A stretch of 39,384 bases of DNA, from assembly GCA_945905925.1 (NCBI GenBank), contig CAMDQN010000062.1, forward strand, positions 1 to 39,384, read 5' to 3'. The notes under the pieces are model-generated. The model did no database searches. It saw nothing but the letters and a program-made list of their open reading frames with translations, and had not been told where the DNA came from. This stretch comes from Singulisphaera sp. GP187. GTDB taxonomy: Bacteria; Planctomycetota; Planctomycetia; Gemmatales; Gemmataceae. Position numbers and translations under genes: made by a program. Below are positions 16,249 to 24,763 of the stretch, piece by piece. Position 1 is the first letter of the stretch; the number at the start of each line of letters is the position of its first letter.

Positions 16249-17086
16249 AACTCGCCAGGCACTCGCGCAGGAACCGCACGCCATGTTCGATGTCACGGTA
16301 GCGATCCGCCTGGCTGCCGACTTCGCGCTCGATGCACAGTGGCCCGGTGAAGCCGATGCGTTGAAGCGCCTTCACGAACGCCTTTGTGTTCGTCTGTCCC
16401 AATCCCAACGGCACTTCTTCGCCCCACGTCCCCTTCACGCTCGGGCGTTTCGCGTCTTTCAAGTGAACGCTCGCGATGTCCGGTGCGAGCAGATCGAGCA
16501 CCTGCAGTGGGTCGTCCTTGTCGTAAAGCAGCATGTTCGCGGGGTCGAAGTTCACCTTCAGGTTCGGTGATTTCAAGTCGTCGAGCGTGCGCCGGAGCAG
16601 CGCCGCTGACTCCTGACCCGTCTCGAACGCGACCGTCACGCCGGCCCGCTTCGCGAGGTCCGCGACTTGGCTGAGCGTGTCTAAAAACGCTTTCCGAGTT
16701 GGAGAACCGACTTCGGGGATGAACCCGGCGTGCAGCATCACGTCCTTCAGTCCGAGTTCTTCCGTGCGGGCCAGTGCCCACTTGAACCGCTCGATTCGTT
16801 CGGGTCGCGTCGAGGGATCTCCGAACCCGCCGGTCTTCTCGATAGTTTGGGGACTGGTGTAGTCCTCGCCGGGAAATCCGAGCATAGCGCCGGACATCTG
16901 GAAACCCGCGGCACACGCCGCTGCCGGCATTGCATCGCCTTCGGCCCAACTCGCGTGGTGCGGATCACCACATGCGATCTGCACCACGTCGATCCCGAGC
17001 CGGTCCATGAATGATCTCAGTTCCTGTACGCTGGTCACTTGAAGCGACCAGCTACAGACCCCGATCGCTAGCGGTGGAATCGTCAT
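16247..17086 (-). CDS. Sugar phosphate isomerase/epimerase-like TIM-barrel protein
   Basis: The 279-residue protein fits the xylose-isomerase-like TIM barrel (AP endonuclease 2 superfamily): IGVCSWSLQV at the first strand, VVQIACG, MLGFPGEDY, VMLHAGFIPE (metal His), VAFETGQES (metal Glu), VNFDPANMLLY (metal Asp), SVHLKDAKRP (His/Asp) and GPLCIEREVG (final Glu). These give a full metal site for a sugar or inositol isomerase or epimerase. No signal peptide is present. The start is ATG 17086. The exact substrate is unknown; dehydratase or isomerase roles in inositol pathways are alternatives. Confidence 0.85.
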   Translation of the reverse strand: MTIPPLAIGVCSWSLQVTSVQELRSFMDRLGIDVVQIACGDPHHASWAEGDAMPAAACAAGFQMSGAMLGFPGEDYTSPQTIEKTGGFGDPSTRPERIERFKWALARTEELGLKDVMLHAGFIPEVGSPTRKAFLDTLSQVADLAKRAGVTVAFETGQESAALLRRTLDDLKSPNLKVNFDPANMLLYDKDDPLQVLDLLAPDIASVHLKDAKRPSVKGTWGEEVPLGLGQTNTKAFVKALQRIGFTGPLCIEREVGSQADRYRDIEHGVRFLRECLAS

Positions 17087-17231
17087 GTGGAAGTCCTCGG
17101 AGGGAGAGTCTCGCCGCGATTGTAATGGTTCACGCAGTCGCTGTCGCGAGGTGATTGTGTAGTTCCCGTATCGGAGAATGTTGTCGAATTCCAGAGTATT
17201 GCCCGAGGAGCCAGGGCAACACAGTTGTTGA

Positions 17232-17919
17232 TCTTGGGTGCAGCACCAGGTCGGCCATCCGGTTCCGCTCCAGGCGTTGCGGCCCGCGGTGCCGGCTGCG
17301 GTCGCCGAACTCGTGGCCCGGATGATGGCGAAGAAACCGCACGATCGGTTCGCCAGCGCCGGAGAGGTGGCTGCGGCACTGGCACCTCGCGCCCGTTACC
17401 CCGCCGAGTCCGTGGTGGTGCCCGTTGTCGCGGTCCACAGCCACGGTCAGGGGGCCGTCGTTGCGGGACACGGTGCCGCCGGTGGGTGTGGTCGCGGCGT
17501 CCGGTGATCGTGCCTCGATTAGCCCCGGTCCACCCCTCGAAATCCCGATCGATCCGGTGCCCGTGCTGCAACTGGTCGCGCCGTCCGACGACACCCGGCA
17601 TCCGCGCGGTATCGCGAAGGTGCTCCCACTCATCGAACCGAGCACCGATCGCGTGTCCAACCGTCACGCCCCCGCGTCCCGGCGCGTTCCGCAGCGGCCT
17701 GCCCCGGCGGCGGATTGGAATTCTCGTGTCCTCAAGTCGAGTCTGCTCGCCGTGGTGGTCGCGATCCTGGTCGTGCTCGCGGTCTGGGCCGCGACGCCCT
17801 TGACCGGACCTGACCCCAACCCCGGACCTGGGCCGAAATCCTCGCGCGGGCGGGATGATACCATTCGGGGTAAGACAACAACCGGTGTTGTTTTCACTTC
17901 CCCGTGCTGTGAATCGTGA
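17232..17919 (+). pseudogene. Ser/Thr protein kinase relic (C-lobe end and membrane anchor)
   Basis: The first frame (17232-about 17430) reads VGHPVPLQALRPAVP and VARMMAKKPHDRFASAGEVA, the last helices of a Pkn-type kinase domain. It begins after an in-frame TGA, so the N-lobe and catalytic loop are absent. The continuation is in another frame (17425-17919) and holds a low-complexity Pro-rich linker and one transmembrane helix (SLLAVVVAILVVLAVWA) followed by Gly-Pro repeats, the usual order in Gemmata-type membrane kinases. A frameshift therefore lies near 17430. The 3' end overlaps the convergent propeller gene by 26 bases. Confidence 0.7.
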
Positions 17920-20221
17920 GGAATACCGAGCCGACAACCGGTTTGCCGTCGGCGGACTTCACGTTGTATCCCACCTGCATTTGCATAACCGGTTTGAGCG
18001 CGTCGAATGTGATCTCCAGCGTGCGGCCGTCGGGCAGCAGTTTCGCGGAGCGAACCGGTACGTCGTCCTGTCCCTCCGCGTTTGGGTTGGTCACCTTCCA
18101 GCGTTTCGAGCCGTAATCGCCGCTCCACCGGTAGTTCCACCACGCACAGCGGTAGTTGTCGGGCGGTGCCACTGATTTTGCGTCGAGCGCTGCACTGAAC
18201 GTCAGGCGGATCGTGTTGCTTTTCACTTCCATCGCGGTCGGCACATCCAGAGCCTTGTCGGTGTACCGGACGCGCTGAAGACACCCGTCGGCTTGCGCCG
18301 CGGTCTGCCATCCATTCAAACCGCAGACGTAGAGGTTTCCGTCCGAACCGAATCGGCCGCGACACACGCCCGACAGGAACTGCACGTTGAACGCCGCGAC
18401 CCCGCCTTGAACTCGCCCTTCACCTAACTCCTGGCGGAGCAACACGAAGGGCCGGCAGCGCCCGTAGGAGAGGTGGAGGGGTAGTCCCGCGAGTGGGCCG
18501 AAGGTCTTTTCGGGCACCCACACCTGACCGCCGGCGGAGTTGTCCACCTCGCGCGGGAGCCAGCACAGCGGCGGGTCGAACGTCGCCGGTGGCGTCGCGC
18601 GATGGTGCCCGCGCATGTCGCCGTAGAAGCCGCCCTTCTTGTACTCGTCGATGCGTGTCGCCGGCATCCAGTTGCCTTCCTGGTCGGCGCCGGTGAGGAC
18701 ACCTGTCGGGGACATGCCCATTCCGATCGGGTGCCGGAATCCGGTGCTAAACACTTCGGACTTCTTCCCGTCTTTGCTCACCTTGATGAGACACCCACCG
18801 GTTGGCGTGTCGGTGTCGCCCGTTTTGAAGAAGTAGTAGTTGCCGTCGGGGTCGATTTCGAGGCAAGTGTCGTAGGAATGTTCACCGCCACCGCAGTGCC
18901 AGTCGTTGTTCACACTCTCGTAGAAGTCGGCTTCGCCGTCGTCGTTGATGTCGTGTAGGCGCGTGAGTTGCCCGCGTTCGAGGACGATGACCTTCCCGTC
19001 TACGACCCTCAACCCAAGCGCGTGATACAGGCCGGTCGCGAACCGCTGCCAGGAGCAGGTGCCAGTTTTCTCGTTCACGGTCACGAGCCACACGTCGCCG
19101 TGGCAGGTGCAGACTGCGATGCGGCCGTCCTTCAAGAAGTCGAGGCCGGTGCAGAAGAACAGCGCGTTGAAGCGGTTCTTGTACGGGATCGTGAGCGTGT
19201 CCACCGCGAACGCACCGGGTTCGGCGCCGCGGACCAGTTCCGTGACGAGCGGTGCGCCCCACCGCTTCGGGCCGGCTTTCGTGAGCGTGCTCAGGTCGGC
19301 CGGGTCCGGGAGTTTCGCGAGCGCCACGATCAACTTTTCCACGTCCTTCGCGGCGACTTCCGCTACGCCCACAGTAAAGGACGTGGACTTGTCGTTTGGC
19401 GCGACGACGATGTTGACCGCAGTGCCCACGTTGAGCGATATTCCGTTCGTGTGTCGCACCCACGCGAACCGCACTCTGGCGCCGGTGCCCGAGGTGATTA
19501 CCGACAATCCCTTCACATCGAGCGTTGTCGAATTTCCGCCGAGAAGGTCACAGAGGTGACGGCTCGCCTCCGCGTTGCCTGACGCGACCGTTAGCGTCGA
19601 TGTGGTGAACCGGTTGTCGCCGACAGTCACGACATCAACGCACTCCAGGACCGCGCGTGTGCCCACCCTGTAGTCGAATACGACGCGGTCGCCATGAATG
19701 TGCAGTCCCTTGTATTGCGCCCACTCGCGCGAGATCGGGGCCGTGAGGCGATTCACACGTGCGTCCCACTGCCCTTTCGGGTCGGCCCACCCGGCTCCCG
19801 TGTTCGCGGCGGACACCATGGTCCCCTTTGGCGTCGGCGTGTTTAGCAACCCGAACCGGCGGTCGCTGTGGTTCAGGTACCCGCCGGTCCAGGTGGCACT
19901 CAGTCGCAGCGTGTTGCGGTCGAAGACGGCCGCCGCGTCGCCCTTCTCGCCGAGCTTCACGACCGTTGCCTTGTAGACCGTCTGGTTCGCCGCGCCGAGG
20001 GCGTAGCGCATAGTGCAACCGAGGAATGGCCCGGTATTCATCTCACGGAACCGCGCGTCGGTCCAGTCCTTGTCGGTCATCTTTTCCCACGGCGCCGCGT
20101 GCCCGGTCGCGGGCCTGGGAGTCCAGTCAGCGAGCGAAGGATCGACGCCGCGCGGCGGCGGCGCGACCGGTAACTGGGCGGCAGGCGCAGCGAGCAACAG
20201 CGCGAGAAGGGGGGTGAGCAT
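17894..20221 (-). CDS. Secreted DUF6797-type protein with dehydrogenase-like beta-propeller
   Basis: The 775-residue protein starts with a signal peptide (MLTPLLALLLAAPAAQLP). The N-terminal 330 residues contain a motif set that I associate with DUF6797 of planctomycetes (WEKMTDKDWTDARFREMNTGPFLG, GGYLNHSDRRFGLL). The second half is a glucose/sorbosone-dehydrogenase-like propeller: FCTGLDFLKDGRIAVCTCHGDVW, YHALGLRVVDGKVIVLERGQLTRL, INDDGEADFYES, FRHPIGMGMSP, GVCRGRFGSDGNLYVCGLNGWQ. The last 120 residues are a beta-sandwich. The protein is likely periplasmic and involved in carbohydrate breakdown. No heme motif (CxxCH) is present, unlike many relatives that are fused to cytochrome c. Confidence 0.82.
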   Translation of the reverse strand: MLTPLLALLLAAPAAQLPVAPPPRGVDPSLADWTPRPATGHAAPWEKMTDKDWTDARFREMNTGPFLGCTMRYALGAANQTVYKATVVKLGEKGDAAAVFDRNTLRLSATWTGGYLNHSDRRFGLLNTPTPKGTMVSAANTGAGWADPKGQWDARVNRLTAPISREWAQYKGLHIHGDRVVFDYRVGTRAVLECVDVVTVGDNRFTTSTLTVASGNAEASRHLCDLLGGNSTTLDVKGLSVITSGTGARVRFAWVRHTNGISLNVGTAVNIVVAPNDKSTSFTVGVAEVAAKDVEKLIVALAKLPDPADLSTLTKAGPKRWGAPLVTELVRGAEPGAFAVDTLTIPYKNRFNALFFCTGLDFLKDGRIAVCTCHGDVWLVTVNEKTGTCSWQRFATGLYHALGLRVVDGKVIVLERGQLTRLHDINDDGEADFYESVNNDWHCGGGEHSYDTCLEIDPDGNYYFFKTGDTDTPTGGCLIKVSKDGKKSEVFSTGFRHPIGMGMSPTGVLTGADQEGNWMPATRIDEYKKGGFYGDMRGHHRATPPATFDPPLCWLPREVDNSAGGQVWVPEKTFGPLAGLPLHLSYGRCRPFVLLRQELGEGRVQGGVAAFNVQFLSGVCRGRFGSDGNLYVCGLNGWQTAAQADGCLQRVRYTDKALDVPTAMEVKSNTIRLTFSAALDAKSVAPPDNYRCAWWNYRWSGDYGSKRWKVTNPNAEGQDDVPVRSAKLLPDGRTLEITFDALKPVMQMQVGYNVKSADGKPVVGSVFLTIHSTGK

Positions 20222-20250
20222 AGGGTACCTATCGGAGAGTTTCGTCTGCA

Positions 20251-20337
20251 GGCGAGCAGGGCGTCGGCTCCCCTGTAATCTTTATACCCAGCGGGTTGCT
20301 GTGAAGTTTAACAGGGGGCCGACGCGCCCTCCTCGCC
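20251..20337. repeat. Imperfect inverted repeat upstream of the DUF6797 gene
   Basis: Arms 20251-20275 and 20311-20337 pair with a few mismatches and a 2-base bulge. The ends read GGCGAGC / CTCGCC, as in the repeats at 4825 and 28414. The 35-base loop is A/T-richer than its surroundings. Confidence 0.5.
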
Positions 20338-20405
20338 TAAAACTGGCTCGATTCCTCACGGTAGCACCCGGTCACATTTCCGTGAGAAAGGATTTTAGTC
20401 GCTTC

Positions 20406-20434
20406 TTGCACTGGCGCGAACCGATAGCTATAGT
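20406..20434 (+). promoter_or_regulatory. Sigma-70-like promoter for the Cys-rich protein gene
   Basis: TTGCAC (20406-20411) and TATAGT (20429-20434) are separated by exactly 17 bases, which fits the housekeeping promoter. Transcription would start near 20441, giving a leader of about 70 bases before the ATG at 20512. Confidence 0.5.
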
Positions 20435-20511
20435 GTCTCCGACCGGTGGGGTCGTGGCGCTCGTGTCGGGTGTCAGCGCTGCCGGAGTCAACGAACACAA
20501 GGGTTCCTCTC

Positions 20512-20865
20512 ATGCTGCGTGCAGCGTTAGCAATCGCACTCGGGTTCGCCGTCGTCACCCTGGCCGGGACGAACTTCGACGCGAATGCCCAGGACAAGAA
20601 GGAAGAGAAGAAGGCCGAAGCAAAGAAGCTCGAAGGCAAACTGACCTGCACGAAGTGCGCCCTGAGCGAGACTGACAAGTGCGGTCACGCCCTTCTCGTC
20701 AAAGAAGGCGACAAGACCGTCAAGTACTACCTGAACGACAAGGGCGGCGCCGAGAAGTACCACGGCAAGTGCTGCAAGGCCGACGTGGACGCGACCGTGA
20801 CCGGCAAGGTCGCTGAGAAGGACAAGAAGAAGGTCATCAACGAGCCGAAGGTCGAAATCAAGTAG
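20512..20865 (+). CDS. Small secreted Cys-rich protein (DUF6370-like)
   Basis: The 117-residue protein begins with a signal peptide (LRAALAIALGFAVVTLAG, cleavage probably after ANA), a Lys/Glu-rich charged linker, then a beta-rich domain with LTCTKCALSETDKCGHALLV, VKYYLND, KYHGKCCKADVDATVTG and a C-terminal strand KVEIK. The order CxKC...C...KYHGKxC...TVTGxV is that of a small planctomycete family that I associate with DUF6370; function is unknown. Five Cys residues suggest disulfides or metal binding in the periplasm. The start at ATG 20512 was preferred over the longer frame because it opens the signal peptide. The gene has its own promoter and terminator. Confidence 0.8.
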   Translation: MLRAALAIALGFAVVTLAGTNFDANAQDKKEEKKAEAKKLEGKLTCTKCALSETDKCGHALLVKEGDKTVKYYLNDKGGAEKYHGKCCKADVDATVTGKVAEKDKKKVINEPKVEIK

Positions 20866-20890
20866 GATTTGCGGTGCTTTCGCACCACAC

Positions 20891-20914
20891 AACGCCACCC
20901 TCGCGGGTGGCGTT
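20891..20914 (+). terminator. Rho-independent-type terminator
   Basis: AACGCCACCC (20891-20900) pairs perfectly with GGGTGGCGTT (20905-20914) around a TCGC loop, 26 bases after the stop, followed by a T-rich stretch (CGTCGTTTGT). Confidence 0.75.
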
Positions 20915-20975
20915 CGTCGTTTGTAAAGACGGCTCTCCCCTCCGCGTAAAGCGGGAGCATGAATTTGCTTGTCTG

Positions 20976-20996
20976 AGCCGCTTGCGGCTTCGCGAG
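20976..20996. repeat. Single unit of the GCCGCTTGCGGCTTCGCG repeat
   Basis: This unpaired copy (AGCCGCTTGCGGCTTCGCGA) matches the arm at 16231-16248 in reverse complement. It is itself able to form a small hairpin (AGCCGC..GCGGCT). It lies upstream of ispH. Confidence 0.45.
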
Positions 20997-21090
20997 TTGC
21001 GCTCCTCTTCCCTTATCGAGCGGGTTGGGAGCGGGTCTGTCTTCGCAGCGCCCTTCGGCGTACCATGATGGTGCAAACAGGAGGTCACGC

Positions 21091-22023
21091 ATGAAGATCA
21101 TTCTCGCAAACCCACGCGGGTTCTGTGCCGGCGTGAATATGGCGATCGAGGCGCTCGAGACGGCGCTCAAGCACTACGGCAGTCCGCTGTACGTGTATCA
21201 CGAGATTGTTCACAACCGGCCCATTGTCGAGAAGTTTCAGGCGCGTGGCGTCGTGTTCGTGGATGACATCACAGAGGTGCCGACCGGCGGCACAGTGATG
21301 TTCAGCGCGCACGGCATTTCGCCCGTGATCCGCCAACACGCGCAAGAGCGGAACCTCTGTGCCATTGACGCGACGTGTCCGCTTGTGACGAAGGTTCACA
21401 AGGAGGCGATCAAGTTCGCGAAGGAGGGCTACACGATTGTGCTGATCGGCCACGAGGGTCACGACGAGGTCATCGGCACGATGGGCGAAGCCCCGGCGAA
21501 CATGGTGCTCTTGGAACGCGCGGCTGACGTGGAGGCGCTATCGATCCCGGCTGACGCTAAACTCGCGTTCCTGACACAAACGACTTTGAGTGTGGACGAG
21601 GCAAGGGCGGTGATCGACGCGTTGAAGCGGAAGTACCCGCAGATAGTGGGTCCGGGGAAGGACGACATCTGTTACGCGACGCAGAACCGCCAGGATGCGG
21701 TGAAGCAACTTGTGGCTGAGGCGAGCGTGGTGTTGGTCTTGGGCAGCCAGAACAGCTCGAACAGCCAGCGCCTGGCGGAACTCGCCCGCACGAGCGGCAA
21801 GACCGCGTACCTGATCGATCGCGTATCCGAACTGAAGGACGAATGGTTCGCGAGCGCGGACGCCGTCTTGGTTACTGCTGGCGCGAGCGCACCAGAGGAA
21901 CACGTGCAGGACTGCATCGAATATCTGCGTGTCAAGTTCGGCGCGACGGTGGAAACGCGCACGGTGCGCGAGGAAGACGTGAGCTTCCCGTTGCCGCGCG
22001 AACTCCGCGTACTCGCCGGGTGA
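21091..22023 (+). CDS. ispH: 4-hydroxy-3-methylbut-2-enyl diphosphate reductase
   Basis: The 310-residue iron-sulfur enzyme of the last MEP-pathway step reduces HMBPP to IPP and DMAPP. The three cluster Cys are in NPRGFCAGV (Cys12), CAIDATCPLVTKVH (about 96) and DDICYATQNRQ (about 197). Other family motifs are VYHEIVHN, FSAHGISP, LIGHEGHDEVIGTMGE, QTTLSVDE and VLGSQNSSNSQRL. The start is ATG 21091, with CAGGAGG seven bases upstream. Its products feed the polyprenyl synthase 11 kb away. No other MEP gene is adjacent. Confidence 0.96.
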   Translation: MKIILANPRGFCAGVNMAIEALETALKHYGSPLYVYHEIVHNRPIVEKFQARGVVFVDDITEVPTGGTVMFSAHGISPVIRQHAQERNLCAIDATCPLVTKVHKEAIKFAKEGYTIVLIGHEGHDEVIGTMGEAPANMVLLERAADVEALSIPADAKLAFLTQTTLSVDEARAVIDALKRKYPQIVGPGKDDICYATQNRQDAVKQLVAEASVVLVLGSQNSSNSQRLAELARTSGKTAYLIDRVSELKDEWFASADAVLVTAGASAPEEHVQDCIEYLRVKFGATVETRTVREEDVSFPLPRELRVLAG

Positions 22024-22081
22024 TCCACCCAACCTCCGGTTTTGCGTGCGACCCGCCGGGTCGCCTTTCGGTGACCACGCG

Positions 22082-23206
22082 ATGTCAACCCCCATCCACT
22101 CCGACCCTTCGCTCGGGCTGAACTACCGGCCCCAACTCCCGCACCGCCGCGACTGGCGCATCGGCTGCCTCGGTGCTGGTTTCATCATGCGGGACTGCCA
22201 CCTCGTCGCTTACAAGAGTGCTGGCTTCAAACCGGTGGCGATCGCATCGCGGAACGTGGACAACGCGCGCGAAGCCGCTCAGCGGCACCACGTCCCGACC
22301 GTTCACGACACCATCGATGCGCTGCTCGCGGACGACAACATCGAGATACTCGATGTCGCGGTGCCGCCGGACGCGCAACCGGACCTCATCCATCGCGCCG
22401 TGGAGATGGGCAAAGGACGGCTTCGCGGCATCCTCGCGCAGAAGCCACTTGCGATGTCGCTTGCCGTTGCGCGCGAACTCGTGAAGGTATGCGCGGACGC
22501 GGGTATCGTTCTCGCGGTGAATCAGAACATGCGGTTCGATCAGAGCGTGCGGGCCGCGAAAGACATCCTCAATCGCGGTTGGTTGGGCGAAGTCGTGCTG
22601 GCGACCATCGACATGCGGGCCGTTCCGCACTGGATGCCGTGGGCCGAATCGCTGCCGTCGCTCTCCACGTTTGTGATGAGCATTCACCACCTCGATACTT
22701 TCCGCTACTGGCTCGGGACACCGGACCGCGTACTCGCCTCCACACGACCGGACCCGAGAACCAAGTTTTCGCACCACGACGGCATCAACCTCTACATCCT
22801 CGAATACGAGAGCGGGGCGCGGGCTTCATCGTGGGATGATGTGTGGACCGGGCCGAGCAAGGAAGGCGTCGCAGGGGATATCGGGATCAAGTGGCGCATC
22901 GAAGGCACGGACGGACTGATGCAAGGCACCATCGGCTGGCCGAAGTACCCGGCACGCGAACCGAGTATGCTGGAGTACAGCACTCGCGAATCGAATGGGT
23001 GGCAGCGGCCGAAGTGGGACGACGTGTGGTTTCCAGACGCGTTCGTCGGCACAATGGCGCAGTTGCTCGTCGCGGTGGAGCAGGGAACCGAGCCGGAGAT
23101 CGATGGGCGCGATAACCTCGAAACCATCGCGCTCTGCGAAGCCGTTTTCAGTGCCGCGAGCGAACACCGCGTCGTGCGGATGGCCGACGTGTTGGGGACC
23201 GCATGA
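22082..23206 (+). CDS. Gfo/Idh/MocA family oxidoreductase
   Basis: The 374-residue protein has an N-terminal Rossmann domain starting at about 24 with IGCLGAGFIMRDCHLVAY and FKPVAIASRN, then ILDVAVPPDAQPDLIHRAVEMGKG and AQKPLAMSLAVARELV (EKP-like motif written as QKP), and VNQNMRFDQSVRAAKDIL. The C-terminal alpha/beta domain carries FVMSIHHLDTFRYWLG, with the catalytic HxxD-type His/Asp. The family oxidises or reduces sugars and inositols with NAD(P). No Tat signal is seen, so it is cytosolic. The start is ATG 22082. The next gene starts inside its stop codon (ATGA), so the two are translationally coupled. Confidence 0.88.
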   Translation: MSTPIHSDPSLGLNYRPQLPHRRDWRIGCLGAGFIMRDCHLVAYKSAGFKPVAIASRNVDNAREAAQRHHVPTVHDTIDALLADDNIEILDVAVPPDAQPDLIHRAVEMGKGRLRGILAQKPLAMSLAVARELVKVCADAGIVLAVNQNMRFDQSVRAAKDILNRGWLGEVVLATIDMRAVPHWMPWAESLPSLSTFVMSIHHLDTFRYWLGTPDRVLASTRPDPRTKFSHHDGINLYILEYESGARASSWDDVWTGPSKEGVAGDIGIKWRIEGTDGLMQGTIGWPKYPAREPSMLEYSTRESNGWQRPKWDDVWFPDAFVGTMAQLLVAVEQGTEPEIDGRDNLETIALCEAVFSAASEHRVVRMADVLGTA

Positions 23207-24027
23207 CGCCCGACCTCCGCATTCAGCAAGCCCTCGCGGTTACTGACACGCGAGGCGTTCGGATCGTGGCACAAACCGACGACTTCGACGCGCCCGAAGC
23301 CGAACGGATCGCGGTGCTGTTCGGGTCGCCCCCAGAAGGCGTCGCGTGTCCGCAATCCCACTTCGCGTGCCCGTTCGGCAAGAAGCACGTTGCGGTCGTC
23401 ACCGTTGAAGACCGGCCCGCGGGCGCGCTCGGGTTTCGCTTCTTGGTGCTGTCTCGCGAACTCTACAAGCATCTCGGCGACCCGTTCGCGGTCGCCGACC
23501 GCTATCCGCCAGACTGGAACACTACCGGTGTACTCGCCGACCTCGCGTGGCCGATGGAAGTTCTGCCGGAGCGCACGCTCGAACGACTCGACGCGATCCT
23601 CAAGACTGGCGACATGTCGCTCTTGCTCGGTTCGGTGCAGGCGCTCGTGGACGGGAACCGCGTGCTGTTAAATCGCGCCGCCCCGGCACAGTTCGTGCGC
23701 GATTTGTGGCAACTGCTGCCGGACCGCACGCGCTGCGACCTCTGGCCCGCGACGTTCGCGTTCTCAGACGAACTCGATTTCCACGCGGCCGTTGGGCCGA
23801 CGTTTCCGACTCCGCGCCACGGTGTTCAAGTGTTGATGGAAGAGGCGATTCGCGACTATCCGCAGAGCAGTTACGAGTTGAACCTGCAACTCGCAATCGA
23901 ATCGGGAGATCGCGCCGCTTTGCGGAAGCTCCTCGCGCGACGTACAGCGGACGACACTGTTCGACTGGGGCTGTACATCCTCGCGTTCGCGCTGGTCACG
24001 GCGGCCGTGCTGAAGTTCGCGTTCTGA
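23203..24027 (+). CDS. Uncharacterised protein with C-terminal membrane anchor
   Basis: The 274-residue product shares four bases (ATGA) with the end of the Gfo/Idh/MocA gene. It has a compact mixed N-terminal part (VAVVTVEDRPAGALGFRFLVLSRELYKHLGDP), a central segment LLGSVQALVDGNRVLLNRAAP, then WQLLPDRTRCDLWPATFAFS, and one transmembrane helix at about 253-271 (LGLYILAFALVTAAVLKFAF) at the very end. That arrangement places the body in the cytosol as a tail-anchored protein. I do not recognise the family. Coupling to an oxidoreductase suggests a shared function or only an accident of packing. Confidence 0.75.
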   Translation: MTPDLRIQQALAVTDTRGVRIVAQTDDFDAPEAERIAVLFGSPPEGVACPQSHFACPFGKKHVAVVTVEDRPAGALGFRFLVLSRELYKHLGDPFAVADRYPPDWNTTGVLADLAWPMEVLPERTLERLDAILKTGDMSLLLGSVQALVDGNRVLLNRAAPAQFVRDLWQLLPDRTRCDLWPATFAFSDELDFHAAVGPTFPTPRHGVQVLMEEAIRDYPQSSYELNLQLAIESGDRAALRKLLARRTADDTVRLGLYILAFALVTAAVLKFAF

Positions 24028-24033
24028 CGGTGG

Positions 24034-24129
24034 TGCCGCTTGCCGAGCGGCACGGCTCCGCGAGTCATGTTGCTGAACGAGTCCCCACTGTCGCATCCGG
24101 CGCGAAGCCGTGTCGCTCGGCAAGCAGCA
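24034..24129. repeat. Inverted repeat between two same-strand genes
   Basis: Arms 24034-24057 and 24106-24129 match 22 of 24, with a 48-base loop. It lies between the tail-anchored unknown and the Nudix gene and could terminate the first transcript. Confidence 0.55.
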
Positions 24130-24146
24130 CCTACTGAAAGGCCAGA

Positions 24147-24758
24147 ATGCCACTCGACGAAAAGGTGTTGGTCATTCCCACTGAACGGTTCCGCGCCGCG
24201 GGATACTTCCACGGGATGCGCGGCGCGGACGACACGTACCGGGCCGCGATTCTCGACGCGACCGCGTTCGAGTTCCGCCCGCGGTACGAAGTCGAAACGG
24301 ACCCGTCGTTCAAGCAACTCATCCCATACATCTTGCTGAAGTGCGGGGACCAGTTGTTCCACTACCGGCGTGGGTCGGCGGGTACGGAGAAGCGGTTAGA
24401 ATCGTTGCGCTCGATTGGCATCGGCGGTCACATCAGCGAGGCGGACGCCGCAGGCGGAACCGACCCGTACCAAACCGGCATGATGCGCGAGCTTACGGAG
24501 GAAGTGGAACTCGGCAGCGGGTTCCGCGAGCGATGTGTGGGGTTCATCAACGACGACCGCACGCCGGTGGGGAGCGTTCATCTCGGCGTGGTTCACCTCT
24601 TCGAGTTGGAATTGCCCGCGGCGCGGTCGCGTGAGGACGCGCTCGCGGACGCCGTGTTCGCGCCGCTCTCGGAGCTGGTGAAGCAGAGCGAGCAGTTCGA
24701 GACGTGGTCGCAGTTCGCGCTCGACTACCTTGCGAGCAACTTCACCTTCGCTAAATGA
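24147..24758 (+). CDS. Large Nudix-type phosphohydrolase
   Basis: The 203-residue protein resembles the predicted phosphoesterase group of the MutT family (COG4112-like). It has an N-terminal part with VIPTERFRAAGYF and QLIPYILLKCGDQLFHYRRG, then SIGIGGHIS and the Nudix box with GMMRELTEEVEL (usual RExxEExG written as RELTEEVEL), followed by VHLGVVHLFELELP. The Glu pair binds Mg2+ for pyrophosphate cleavage of a nucleoside-diphosphate-X substrate, which cannot be told. The start at ATG 24147 is preceded by GAAAGG. Confidence 0.85.
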   Translation: MPLDEKVLVIPTERFRAAGYFHGMRGADDTYRAAILDATAFEFRPRYEVETDPSFKQLIPYILLKCGDQLFHYRRGSAGTEKRLESLRSIGIGGHISEADAAGGTDPYQTGMMRELTEEVELGSGFRERCVGFINDDRTPVGSVHLGVVHLFELELPAARSREDALADAVFAPLSELVKQSEQFETWSQFALDYLASNFTFAK

Positions 24759-24763
24759 ATCCG

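Noticed and set aside
20976-21090. Riboswitch or attenuator upstream of ispH
   Set aside because: Only a small repeat unit is present; no known riboswitch core was recognised.
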